Origin: Pararhodonellum marinum
GTDB lineage: Bacteria; Bacteroidota; Bacteroidia; Cytophagales; Cyclobacteriaceae
Assembly (NCBI RefSeq): GCF_015354735.1
Contig: NZ_JACEFJ010000012.1
Coordinates: forward strand, 1 to 64,000
DNA: 64,000 nt
Direction: 5' to 3'
The notes under the pieces are model-generated. The model did not search any database. It worked only from the letters and a program-made list of their open reading frames with translations, and had not been told where the DNA came from. Position 1 is the stretch's first letter; the number at the start of each line of letters is the position of its first letter. Below are positions 9,128 through 18,961 of the stretch, in pieces. The translations under genes were made by a program, and so were the position numbers.

Positions 9128-9156
9128 ATAAAAAAAAGGGGATGATGGTCCCCTTT
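9128..9156 (-). terminator. Intrinsic terminator of gyrB
   Basis: On the minus strand AAAGGGGA and TCCCCTTT form an eight-base-pair stem with a short loop, followed by a T-rich tract, 24 bp after the gyrB stop. Confidence 0.85.
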
Positions 9157-9179
9157 ATGTTTATTTGCGTCAGTTTCCA

Positions 9180-11144
<1,965 letters not shown>

Positions 11145-11200
11145 TTATTTAACGTCTTTCTTCCAAAAGAAAAACGACTGTTTTTTATTTTTAATTGACC

Positions 11201-11212
11201 CGTAATATTACG
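11201..11212. promoter_or_regulatory. Perfect 12-bp palindrome upstream of gyrB
   Basis: CGTAATATTACG is a perfect inverted repeat about 60 bp upstream of the gyrB start, in the gyrB-rhodopsin divergent region. It could be an operator or a DNA structural site; no regulator can be named. Confidence 0.3.
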
Positions 11213-11379
11213 CAAAAAAACTGACAGTACATACCCGAAATCCTCCTTAAATTCGGCAAAAAACCTCAGGTGAAAGGATATTTTGAATTTCATTCCAGTT
11301 CTCGACTTTTATGGCTGTAATATAAAAATACTTGTAAAAATTGCATTTTTTTAATAGACAATTATCACTCATTTGACCC

Positions 11380-11407
11380 TTGATTAACAGCTGTTTATTT
11401 ACATTTG
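11380..11407 (+). promoter_or_regulatory. Candidate rhodopsin promoter (TTG-N17-TACATTTG)
   Basis: TTG at 11380-11382 and TACATTTG at 11400-11407 are 17 bp apart, fitting the Bacteroidota sigma-A consensus TTG-N17-23-TAnnTTTG. The -7 box is identical to that of the SRP RNA gene in this window. It predicts a 5' untranslated region of about 105 nt. A second -7-like box TATATTTG lies at 11439-11446 but its upstream TTG is only 14 bp away. The remaining 378-bp gyrB-rhodopsin interval shows no gene. Confidence 0.6.
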
Positions 11408-11519
11408 TTTATCAAAAAGCCTTGTTCGTTAAACAAAATATATTTGGTTTCCATTATACTGGCATTACCCGAACAAAATAATATTCACTCATTAAACTCA
11501 CTTTAACACAAAAACGCGT

Positions 11520-12272
11520 ATGAAATCACTATTCCTCGCAGACATTGTAGGTCTGGAAAAAATTGTAAACAGTGACCCGGTCGCAATCACTTTCTTTATC
11601 GGATACATGGCCATGTTTGCCTCGGCTGTGTTCTTTTTTATTGAAAGAGGTTCTGTTGACGGAAAATGGAAAGCATCCCTTTTGGTATCAGGATTAATTA
11701 CAGGGATTGCCGCAGTGCATTATTATTATATGAGAGACTTCTACCTGCAGACAGGTACTAGTCCCACAGCATTTAGGTATGTGGACTGGACTTTGACAGT
11801 GCCGTTGATGTGTGTGGAATTCTATCTACTTACCAAGCCTTTCGGTGCCAAGGGAAGTACCTTGTTTAAATTAATAGTTGCAGCCTTGGTCATGTTGATT
11901 ACAGGTTACATCGGTGAAACATCAGGTTTGGACAACAATGTAATGTGGGGTATCTTTTCTACACTAGGCTACTTATACATTGTATATGAAGTTTTTGCTG
12001 GTGATGTGGCAAAATTAGCCAAAGGTTCAAACAGCCCAGCTTTAAACAGAGCAATGTTTCTATTGAAAATTTTTATCACTTTAGGCTGGTCCATTTACCC
12101 AATCGGATACATGGTGCTTCCTGGAAACCTGTTGTCCGGTGCCTTTGAAGTTTCAAGCATTGACCTGTTTTACAACCTTGCAGATGCCATCAACAAAATT
12201 GGATTCGGTTTGGTCATCTATTCAGTTGCCATTTCTGAAACTGCACTTTCCAGAAAATTAGCCAAAGCTTAA
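11520..12272 (+). CDS. Proteorhodopsin, light-driven proton pump (green-tuned, DTE type)
   Basis: The 250-residue protein has seven hydrophobic helices. Helix C contains RYVDWTLTVPLMCVEFYLL, giving the proton acceptor Asp89, Thr93 and proton donor Glu100 (DTE motif), and Met97 at the spectral tuning position, which in this family goes with green absorption. His67 matches the proteorhodopsin His that hydrogen-bonds the acceptor. Helix G has ADAINK with Asp222 and retinal-binding Lys226. The motif excludes the NDQ sodium and NTQ chloride pumps. It should use light to export protons across the inner membrane. Lycopene cyclase and Blh follow on the same strand after a terminator hairpin, supplying retinal. 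The start at 11520 gives the typical short extracellular N-terminus. Confidence 0.96.
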   Translation: MKSLFLADIVGLEKIVNSDPVAITFFIGYMAMFASAVFFFIERGSVDGKWKASLLVSGLITGIAAVHYYYMRDFYLQTGTSPTAFRYVDWTLTVPLMCVEFYLLTKPFGAKGSTLFKLIVAALVMLITGYIGETSGLDNNVMWGIFSTLGYLYIVYEVFAGDVAKLAKGSNSPALNRAMFLLKIFITLGWSIYPIGYMVLPGNLLSGAFEVSSIDLFYNLADAINKIGFGLVIYSVAISETALSRKLAKA

Positions 12273-12284
12273 TTCTTCTTCACC

Positions 12285-12320
12285 AAAGGCCATTCTGAAA
12301 ATTTCAGGATGGCCTTTTTT
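12285..12320 (+). terminator. Intrinsic terminator between rhodopsin and crtY
   Basis: AAAGGCCATTCTGAAA (12285-12300) pairs with TTTCAGGATGGCCTTT (12302-12317), with one G-U wobble, followed by T residues. It occupies an upstream in-frame ATG of the crtY ORF (12309), which argues for the later crtY start at 12330. Confidence 0.88.
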
Positions 12321-12329
12321 CTATCTACT

Positions 12330-13478
12330 ATGAAATATGATTTTATCATTTCGGGAGCTGGTTGTGCGGGGCTAAGTTTTATACACTATCTGCTTCAAAG
12401 TCCATTGAAGGACAAAAAGGTGCTGGTCATAGATGCCTCTGATAAAAAGCAGAATGATAGGACTTGGTGCTATTGGTCAAAAAGCCCATTGGACATTCAC
12501 CCGAAAAAAGATCAAATCATTTCATGGAATAATATCATCATCCAGGACGAAGCCTCTACCGTCAATAAAAACCTGGACGGTTCAAAATATTTCCATATAA
12601 AATCTTCGGATTTCTATGATGAAATTTTGGGCCGCATCAAGATGTATCCGAACATCGAATTCTTACATGAACAGGTAAAATCAGTTACCGGCAAGCCCGG
12701 TTCTGCCATTATGGTGGAAACTGTGAGCTCGGGTTCATTCGAATGCCATCAATTGATCAATTCCATTCCCAACCTTGGAACCACCATGCCCCAACCCGAA
12801 ATCAAACAGGTTTTTTTGGGGTGGGAAATTGTGACCGATCAGGCCTGTTTTGATCCCAATGCTGCTGTGTTGATGAACTTCAAAAATCTGTTTGCAGATA
12901 AAGTCAATTTCATTTACCTTTTGCCCTTTTCAGAAAAGCATGCTTTGATTGAATTCACGGTATTGGCCCCGGAATCTGAGCAAGAGGAAAAACTTGAGGA
13001 AAAGATCAAAGCATACATCAAAGAAAGCCTGGGAATAGATCAATATGCCATTACTTTTGTGGAAAAAGGCAGCATTCCGATGACTACCCAACAAATGCCG
13101 GAACCCAATGTGCCGAACTGGTTCAACATAGGCAGCATTGCCAACTGTACAAAAGCTTCTACCGGATACACTTTTTACAACATTCAGAAACAATGCCAAG
13201 AACTGATTGCCAGACTTTCCTATGAAAGCAATGCCTTTAAAAAAACAGAAAGGTCTCCAAGGCGGTTTAGATTCTATGACAACATCATTTTAAACATCAT
13301 TGCGAAATGGCCTGCTGCAGCTCCTGCGGTTTTTAAATCAATATTTGCCAGTAATCCGGCTGACCAGGTTCTGAAATTCCTGGATGAAGAGACCACCCTG
13401 GCAGAGGAAATAAAAATGCTCTCAAGGTTGCCTTTCAGGTATTTTGTGAAATCTTTGCTCCACTATGGGAAGTACTGA
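12330..13478 (+). CDS. crtY: Lycopene beta-cyclase, CrtY type
   Basis: From ATG 12330 the protein is 382 residues and begins MKYDFIISGAGCAGLSF, an FAD-binding Rossmann GxGxxG motif. It continues with NDRTWCYWSK and a middle IPMTTQQMPEPNVPNWFNIG region found in CrtY/CrtL cyclases. It cyclises lycopene to beta-carotene, the precursor cleaved to retinal by the next gene product. The earlier ATG at 12309 lies in the rhodopsin terminator stem, so 12330 is preferred. The 3' end overlaps blh by 14 bp, which implies co-translation. Other carotenoid genes (crtE, crtB, crtI) are not in the window and must be elsewhere. Confidence 0.92.
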   Translation: MKYDFIISGAGCAGLSFIHYLLQSPLKDKKVLVIDASDKKQNDRTWCYWSKSPLDIHPKKDQIISWNNIIIQDEASTVNKNLDGSKYFHIKSSDFYDEILGRIKMYPNIEFLHEQVKSVTGKPGSAIMVETVSSGSFECHQLINSIPNLGTTMPQPEIKQVFLGWEIVTDQACFDPNAAVLMNFKNLFADKVNFIYLLPFSEKHALIEFTVLAPESEQEEKLEEKIKAYIKESLGIDQYAITFVEKGSIPMTTQQMPEPNVPNWFNIGSIANCTKASTGYTFYNIQKQCQELIARLSYESNAFKKTERSPRRFRFYDNIILNIIAKWPAAAPAVFKSIFASNPADQVLKFLDEETTLAEEIKMLSRLPFRYFVKSLLHYGKY

Positions 13479-14337
13479 AAAATATGGAAAGACCATCGGA
13501 TTACTGTTGGCAGTCCTCTATTTTCTTTTTTTTCAGGAACACCCCGCATATCAATGGATTGTTTTTGCCTTGATTCTCATCACAGTAGGAATACCCCACG
13601 GGGCAATAGACCACCTTTTGGTAAAGGAAAAAGGAGAATCCATCAAACCCCTTGAATTTTACCTTAAATATCTTGGCACCATTTTGTTATACCTGTTGGT
13701 TTGGTGGCTTTCCCCCAAACTGGCCCTGTTTGTTTTTTTGGTAATTTCTTCCTTCCACTTTGGCCAGGCCCATTTTACAAGGCATTCAATCACTGACTTC
13801 AGATTTCTCACATATTTTTTATTGGGCGCTTTCTTTCTTGCCCTGATCATTCTCAGTGATTTCGCGGTTTCAAGAGATATCTTACTTCCTATTTTAGACA
13901 TAGGGCCTATAGCCCCATATGCCTTATGGATTATTTTATTCCTTGGTTTGATCAGTTTTGTTTTAACTTCCCGGCAAAAAATAGCTGGCAAAGGGGCATT
14001 TTTTATGGAAATAGTTTTACTGTCTGTCCTGCTTTACTTTCTGCCTGTATTGATGGGTTTTATTTTGTATTTTGGATTTTGGCACTCCCTTCCCAGTATG
14101 CAGGAAGAATTCGAGGTGTTAATGGCCAAACAGAAATCCGACAAAATTTTTGGCTTTATTAAAAAACTACTGCCATTTAGCCTCCTCAGTTTGGGGGGAC
14201 TGGCCCTGATTCTGTACTTTTCCAGCAACAGACTGGAAACTGATCAGCTAACTTTATTGCTTTTTGTAATGGTCTCTCTGATCACGGCCCCCCATGTGTG
14301 GGTAATGGACCGGTTCCTTGAAAATAAAAAAAACTAA
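13465..14337 (+). CDS. blh: Blh, beta-carotene 15,15'-dioxygenase
   Basis: The 290-residue integral membrane protein has the Brp/Blh signatures GIPHGAIDHLL (about 42-52) and SSFHFGQAHF (about 93-102), whose histidines are iron ligands in this family, and a later FGFWHSLPSMQEEF. The hydrophobic profile predicts about eight or nine membrane helices. It cleaves beta-carotene into two retinal molecules, the rhodopsin chromophore. It overlaps crtY by 14 bp and its stop overlaps the stop region of the convergent CoA-binding protein gene by four bases. Assignment by motif and context is strong. Confidence 0.94.
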   Translation: MGSTEKYGKTIGLLLAVLYFLFFQEHPAYQWIVFALILITVGIPHGAIDHLLVKEKGESIKPLEFYLKYLGTILLYLLVWWLSPKLALFVFLVISSFHFGQAHFTRHSITDFRFLTYFLLGAFFLALIILSDFAVSRDILLPILDIGPIAPYALWIILFLGLISFVLTSRQKIAGKGAFFMEIVLLSVLLYFLPVLMGFILYFGFWHSLPSMQEEFEVLMAKQKSDKIFGFIKKLLPFSLLSLGGLALILYFSSNRLETDQLTLLLFVMVSLITAPHVWVMDRFLENKKN

Positions 14338-14699
14338 AATTGCCCTGTGCTTAGCATGACCAGATTACAGGCAGGCAATACCTCTATGTTTTTTTTTCTG
14401 GCCTTGGCCATTAGGCTTGGGTTATGTGTACCCGGATTAAAAATGATTCTTCTGGGCTCCAATGACAAAATATACTCCTCCCATTCCACCTGATTTTCAG
14501 GTCCAATGTATAAGGTTATGGTATCCACTTCCTTAATCTGTGGCTTTTCTTTTAAATCAAGAATTTCCTTACCGAAAAGCTTTCCCTGTTTTATTCCGAC
14601 GGGAACAAAATCATAACCCTTTTCTGAAAACATTTTGGCTGCCATGTAGGCGTATCTCCCCGGGTTGGTAGTGGCACCCATGATCACAGTTTTTTTCAT
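14334..14699 (-). CDS. CoA-binding domain protein (YccU-like)
   Basis: The 121-residue protein is a single Rossmann-type CoA_binding_2 domain: TVIMGATTNPGRYAYMAAKMF at the start, LYIGPENQ in the middle and RRIIFNPGTHNP toward the end. Members resemble the N-terminal part of succinyl-CoA synthetase alpha and bind CoA; the physiological role is unknown. In Bacteroidota it is usually a stand-alone gene. It is convergent with blh with a four-base overlap. No regulatory site was identified upstream. Confidence 0.85.
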   Translation of the reverse strand: MKKTVIMGATTNPGRYAYMAAKMFSEKGYDFVPVGIKQGKLFGKEILDLKEKPQIKEVDTITLYIGPENQVEWEEYILSLEPRRIIFNPGTHNPSLMAKARKKNIEVLPACNLVMLSTGQF

Positions 14700-15080
14700 G
14701 CTATTGCTGTAAGCTTTATAAGTTTATTTTTATCGGTAAACCGAAAATTGATGTATTGTAGAACTTGTACTGAATTGATAGATTCAATTTCTTGGCTGAT
14801 TTACAATTCTTTCATTCATACAAAAAAAATTCTGGTATGGTTCATGGTTATCTGAAACAAATGGTTTGATTTATTTGTGATGTATGCTTAAAACTATTGC
14901 ACTTTACGCTCCATTTTGTTTTCCATATCATAGCATGAAAAATCCAGAAAAACAAAATGCTTTAGCATCATAGGGATTTACGGAAAAGAACGAAAACATT
15001 TATTTGTTATCACCTCTTCAAGCCGATGATGTCAATTCTCTCCTTCGATTGATCAGAAAGTAACAGGGCCAAAAGTCAAG
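14700..15080. other. 380-bp intergenic region with a possible gene remnant
   Basis: No intact gene is visible. On the plus strand, 14935-15063 reads as one frame beginning ATG and ending TAA, interrupted once by TAG after 12 codons; its tail (LLSPLQADDVNSLLRLIRK) looks helix-forming and protein-like. It may be a decayed gene fragment. The rest is A/T-rich without clear promoter boxes. Confidence 0.35.
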
Positions 15081-15596
15081 TCAATCCTCCAAAAGCCGCC
15101 GTTTTAACTCTTTAACCCGGTCTGCAATGCTCATCTGTGTGATATCTGCATTCAATGATATGGCACCTAAATAATCCTTTAGGTCCCCTTTATGGTCTGT
15201 GGTGGTGCCTTCCTTGATCGTGACATAGCGCATGGTGGACCAGAGAATGTTTTTCAGTTCCCCCTTATTGTCATCAGTCATGTAATACTCCACCACGACC
15301 GTATTGTGGTTGTGCCAAAGCAATCGGGTCATGATCCTGATCCACTCTCCTACTTTTGCAGGCCTCACATAGGCAATGTTGTGGTTGTATACCACCCATG
15401 CAGCCTCATATTTTCGAATAAAATCCATCATTTCTACCCCATAAAGCTTAGGCACCTGATCCTCCCGGGCATTGAAGTAATAATCAAAATACTTGGCATT
15501 ATTCAGGTGACGGAGGGGGTCACAGTCCTGAAAACGGACTACTACCCTACTTTCGGTTTCTTTGGGATAGTGTTTTTCTGGATCGAATTCAAACAT
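15081..15596 (-). CDS. Acyl-CoA thioesterase, 4HBT hotdog family
   Basis: The 171-residue protein contains the 4-hydroxybenzoyl-CoA thioesterase motif VRFQDCDPLRHLNNAKYFDY (about 22-41), in which the Asp is the usual catalytic residue, and a following NHNIAYVRPAKVGEWI strand. Members hydrolyse acyl-CoA thioesters in the cytosol; the chain specificity is not predictable. Length is slightly above the single-domain norm because of a C-terminal helical tail (RVKELKRRLLED). It lies 40 bp after the DinB-like gene on the same strand and may share its transcript. Confidence 0.85.
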   Translation of the reverse strand: MFEFDPEKHYPKETESRVVVRFQDCDPLRHLNNAKYFDYYFNAREDQVPKLYGVEMMDFIRKYEAAWVVYNHNIAYVRPAKVGEWIRIMTRLLWHNHNTVVVEYYMTDDNKGELKNILWSTMRYVTIKEGTTTDHKGDLKDYLGAISLNADITQMSIADRVKELKRRLLED

Positions 15597-15636
15597 AGGT
15601 TGCTTAAGTTTGGAGTAGGCTTAAAAAAAATAAAAT

Positions 15637-16155
15637 TTATGAATAACGGGTTCGTAGGATATCAAGGTGATGTTCGCAATGACCTGCAATAATAAATACC
15701 AAAGCCCTTACACTTACTGGCTTTCCATTGGCGATGCCTATCCTTTCGGAGGCGTTTTCTGGAAGCGTACTCAGCAAAGACATCAAACCGTATCTGGACA
15801 TCTCAAAATCTTCCAAAAGTTTGGAAAGAGAAATTTGGTTAAATCCAGCTTGATTGACATAGGCATCCTGATCAAAGCCCGGCAATGGTTGCTCTTCTCC
15901 CCTAGCAATACACAATATTCTATAGGCCATGATTCGCTCCGTATCCACTACATGGCCCAAGACTTCCTTTGGAGTCCATTTCCCCTGCCCGTAAGGAAAG
16001 AGTGCCTTTTCCTCATCCATACCTTTAAAGTATGATTTGACTTTCTCCACTTGATTCAACATAAATCCCTCCAAAGATTTATCTATTACCCTTGAAATAT
16101 ATTTTTCAAAATAAGGTGGATATTCCAATTTATCGGGAGGGATCAAACTAATCAT
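15637..16155 (-). CDS. DinB-family metal-dependent putative hydrolase
   Basis: This 172-residue helical protein has the DinB/YfiT four-helix-bundle pattern: GKWTPKEVLGHVVDTERIMAYRIL (His of the first metal site), and a C-terminal FIIAGHCEHHLDILRTRY with the other histidines. Family members bind zinc or nickel through three His; some are thiol transferases (bacillithiol or mycothiol), but most have unknown substrates. It is followed by the 4HBT thioesterase on the same strand. Repeat copy B separates it from the divergent peptidase gene. Confidence 0.85.
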   Translation of the reverse strand: MISLIPPDKLEYPPYFEKYISRVIDKSLEGFMLNQVEKVKSYFKGMDEEKALFPYGQGKWTPKEVLGHVVDTERIMAYRILCIARGEEQPLPGFDQDAYVNQAGFNQISLSKLLEDFEMSRYGLMSLLSTLPENASERIGIANGKPVSVRALVFIIAGHCEHHLDILRTRYS

Positions 16156-16234
16156 GTCATGACGTTTACTGATGTTTAAATTTATGCTTATTTCCAGAAC
16201 TTGGAATGAAAAAACAGAACTTTATTTTAAAATT

Positions 16235-16364
16235 ATGGTCATCCGCTTACTTGCCAGTAACCCATTATTCTACTTCAAACGGGTTGGAAGTCCAATGTAC
16301 CGGACATTTCAGTTTCCTGGCGAGTGTTAGATTGAATTACCATTTTACTAGCGTCATTGTGTAA
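16235..16364 (+). repeat. Intergenic TIR element, copy B
   Basis: This is the shortest copy (130 bp), lacking the G+C-rich insert of copies A and C. The left end is ATCCGCTTACTTGCCAGTAA (16241-16260) and the right end is 16345-16364. Many differences from copy A within the shared frame are at third codon positions (for example the KRVGSP segment). It lies in the divergent DinB-M3 peptidase interval. Confidence 0.8.
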
Positions 16365-16489
16365 AGACATTTTAAAAATTCTATTTTTTAGTGAGGATGT
16401 ATTGGATTGCATGCTCCATTTAATGTTTTTCTCCTTTAACATTCTTTACTGGATTCAATTCTATAACTTTGAAGTAATTGTGAAGTTAA

Positions 16490-18541
16490 ATGACAAAAAC
16501 TATCATTACCATGAATCCATTGTTGGAAAAATTTAATACTCCTTTTGAAACCCCACCTTTCGATAAGATTAAAAATGAACATTTTCTTGAAGCCATACAG
16601 TCGGCCATCCAAGAGGCAAAATCAGAGATAGCTAAAATCAAAACGAAAGAAAAAACTGATTTTTCAAATACAATTGCTGCAATGGATCTGTCAGGCCAAA
16701 AGTTGAATAGGATAGCGTCCATCTTTTTCAATCTAAATGCAGCAGAAACCAATGAAACCATTCAATCCTTAGCAAGGGAAATATCTCCTTTATTGACGGC
16801 CCATAGCAATGATATTCTGTTGGATGAAGATCTATTTGAAAGGGTAAAAAAAATTTACCATCAAAAAGAAACATTAAATCTGAATGCAGAACAACACACA
16901 TTATTGGAAAAAACATTTAAGTCCTTTATCCGAAATGGCGCCAACCTAAACCCTGAAGAAAAGCAAAAATTAAGAGAAATTGACAAAGACTTATCCCAGT
17001 TGGGCCTGCAATTTGGGGAGCATGTATTGGCTGAAACAAACCGATACGAATTGGTCATTGAGGAAGAGAAAGACTTGGAGGGCTTACCGGAGACGGTCAT
17101 CGATGCTGCCGCCCTTACAGCCGAAGAAAAAGGCAAAACAGGCAAATGGGTTTTCACGCTGGCTTTCCCTAGTTACGTTCCGTTTATGACATATGCAAAA
17201 AACAGGCAGCTCCGAGAGACCTTGTTCATGGCTTATAACACCAAGGGAAACAAGGGTGATGAGTTGGACAACAAGCAGATTATCAAGGAGATTTTAAAGC
17301 TGAAACATGAACGTGCAACACTACTTGGATACAATCGTTTTTCGGATTTTGTTCTGGAAGAAAGGATGGCTGAAAGTGGAGAAAAGGTGCTTGGTTTCTT
17401 AAAAGATCTATTGGCTAAAGCAAAACCCAAAGCGCTGGAAGAAATTAGAGAATTGCAGGAATTTGCTTTAAAAACCGATGGGTTGGATCAATTGCAAAAA
17501 TGGGATTTCTCCTATTATTCGGAAAAACTAAAGATGGAGAAGTACCAGATAGATGACGAAGTCCTTAAACCTTATTTTGAACTGAATGCAACGATTCTTG
17601 GCGTTTTTGAAACAGCCAATAGACTTTTCGGACTACAATTCCAACCCAATATAAAAATACCTGTTTATCATAAAGATGTGACTGCATACGAGGTCTTAGA
17701 CAGGCATGGAAAGCACTTGGCCGTTTTTTATGCGGATTTTTTTCCTAGAAGTGGAAAAAGAAACGGCGCATGGATGACCAGTTACAAAGGACAATACAAA
17801 CAGGACGGAAAAGACTCAAGGCCACAAATTTCCATCGTTTGTAACTTCACCAAACCTACCAAAACAACTCCCTCCCTCTTGACTTTCAATGAGGTTACTA
17901 CCTTGTTCCATGAGTTTGGCCATGCCTTGCACGGTATGTTGGCAGATGGAACCTATGAGTCCTTATCCGGCACGAGTGTGTATTGGGATTTTGTCGAGTT
18001 GCCCTCACAGATTTTTGAAAATTGGTGTTACGAAAAAACTTGTCTCGATCTGTTTGCCAAGCACCATAAAACAGGAGAAAAGATCCCTCTGGATTTGGTT
18101 GAAAAAATTAAGCAGGCATCTAATTTTCAACAAGGTTATCAAACTGTTAGACAGATCAGTTTTGGATTGCTTGACATGGCATACCACAGTACTGATCCGG
18201 AAATGATAGGTGATATTGTGTCATTTGAAAAACAGGTGATGGGAGAAACGGATCTATTGCCGGTAACACCTGGAACTTTGATGAGTACTTCGTTTTCACA
18301 CATTTTCCAAGGAGGATATGCAGCTGGATATTACAGTTATAAATGGGCGGAAGTGCTGGATGCGGATGCATTTGAACTCTTTCTTGAAAAAGGGGTGTTT
18401 GACCAGGAAACCGCAGAATCATTCAGGAAGAACATCCTTGCAGCAGGAGGACGGGAGCATCCAAAAATACTTTTCAAAAGATTTAGAGGAAGGGAACCTA
18501 GACCTGATGCGCTCTTGAAAAGAGCAGGATTAAAAATATGA
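16490..18541 (+). CDS. dcp: M3-family zinc oligopeptidase / peptidyl-dipeptidase
   Basis: The 683-residue protein has the M3 catalytic motif TLFHEFGHALHGML (zinc ligands His-Glu-x-x-His; catalytic Glu) at about 471-484, followed by the downstream Glu ligand region DFVELPSQIFENWCYE. Length and GYAAGYYSYKWAEVLDADAF near the C-terminus match the Dcp/OpdA group. It cleaves short peptides, releasing dipeptides (Dcp) or internal fragments (oligopeptidase A). No signal peptide is seen, so a cytosolic location is likely. ATG 16490 and ATG 16511 are both possible starts. A TAACTTTG -7-like box lies at 16464-16471. A strong terminator follows immediately. Confidence 0.92.
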   Translation: MTKTIITMNPLLEKFNTPFETPPFDKIKNEHFLEAIQSAIQEAKSEIAKIKTKEKTDFSNTIAAMDLSGQKLNRIASIFFNLNAAETNETIQSLAREISPLLTAHSNDILLDEDLFERVKKIYHQKETLNLNAEQHTLLEKTFKSFIRNGANLNPEEKQKLREIDKDLSQLGLQFGEHVLAETNRYELVIEEEKDLEGLPETVIDAAALTAEEKGKTGKWVFTLAFPSYVPFMTYAKNRQLRETLFMAYNTKGNKGDELDNKQIIKEILKLKHERATLLGYNRFSDFVLEERMAESGEKVLGFLKDLLAKAKPKALEEIRELQEFALKTDGLDQLQKWDFSYYSEKLKMEKYQIDDEVLKPYFELNATILGVFETANRLFGLQFQPNIKIPVYHKDVTAYEVLDRHGKHLAVFYADFFPRSGKRNGAWMTSYKGQYKQDGKDSRPQISIVCNFTKPTKTTPSLLTFNEVTTLFHEFGHALHGMLADGTYESLSGTSVYWDFVELPSQIFENWCYEKTCLDLFAKHHKTGEKIPLDLVEKIKQASNFQQGYQTVRQISFGLLDMAYHSTDPEMIGDIVSFEKQVMGETDLLPVTPGTLMSTSFSHIFQGGYAAGYYSYKWAEVLDADAFELFLEKGVFDQETAESFRKNILAAGGREHPKILFKRFRGREPRPDALLKRAGLKI

Positions 18542-18542
18542 A

Positions 18543-18571
18543 AAAAGGGTGCAAAATATTTGCACCCTTTT
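18543..18571 (+). terminator. Intrinsic terminator of the M3 peptidase gene
   Basis: AAAAGGGTGCAAA (18543-18555) pairs perfectly with TTTGCACCCTTTT (18559-18571) around a three-base loop, two bases after the stop codon. Confidence 0.92.
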
Positions 18572-18630
18572 CATTGTTCTATTCATTCTAGAAAAAACTT
18601 ATTGTAATGGTTTAACATAGGCTAGCCAAG

Positions 18631-18717
18631 TTAGATGATAAAAATAAATCCAACGAGCACTAACCAAACAACAGCTGAAATGGCCAGAAATAATCTGAAT
18701 TGTTTGTCCTCGTTCAT
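18631..18717 (-). CDS. Putative 28-residue single-pass membrane protein
   Basis: A short minus-strand ORF (ATG at 18717, TAA at 18631) encodes 28 residues: an acidic/basic start MNEDKQFR followed by an uninterrupted hydrophobic stretch of about 20 residues with a Trp in the middle (LAISAVVWLVLVGF). This charged-head, single-helix layout is typical of bacterial membrane microproteins. It lies between two clear terminators or genes with no overlapping gene. I do not recognise a family, and the ORF is short enough to be chance; the sharp charge-then-helix pattern is the reason for listing it. Confidence 0.45.
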   Translation of the reverse strand: MNEDKQFRLFLAISAVVWLVLVGFIFII

Positions 18718-18961
18718 AGCTTTTTAGATTTAATGTGTGGATAAGTTACACTTTTTTTTATTTGAAAGCAATTTTTTTGTGGATAATTTCTCTTATCAAT
18801 CCATTGATTTTAAGGTGTTTAACAGGCATATCAAAAAAAAGCAGTCAATTGAATTTTCCTCAATTTATAATTAAGGGAAGTGAGCATGATGAAAAAGAGA
18901 ATCACTTCCTGATATTTATAATTATTAGAATATTTTATATCATCATTTTTATTTCGTCTGT

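Noticed and set aside
11447-11470. A fifth copy of the TIR element near the rhodopsin promoter
   Set aside because: TTTCCATTATACTGGCATTA resembles the right end of the repeat family, but no left end or interior is present and the match is short.
11520-12272. Rhodopsin as a sodium or chloride pump
   Set aside because: Those pumps carry NDQ or NTQ at the three key helix C positions; this protein has Asp89, Thr93 and Glu100.
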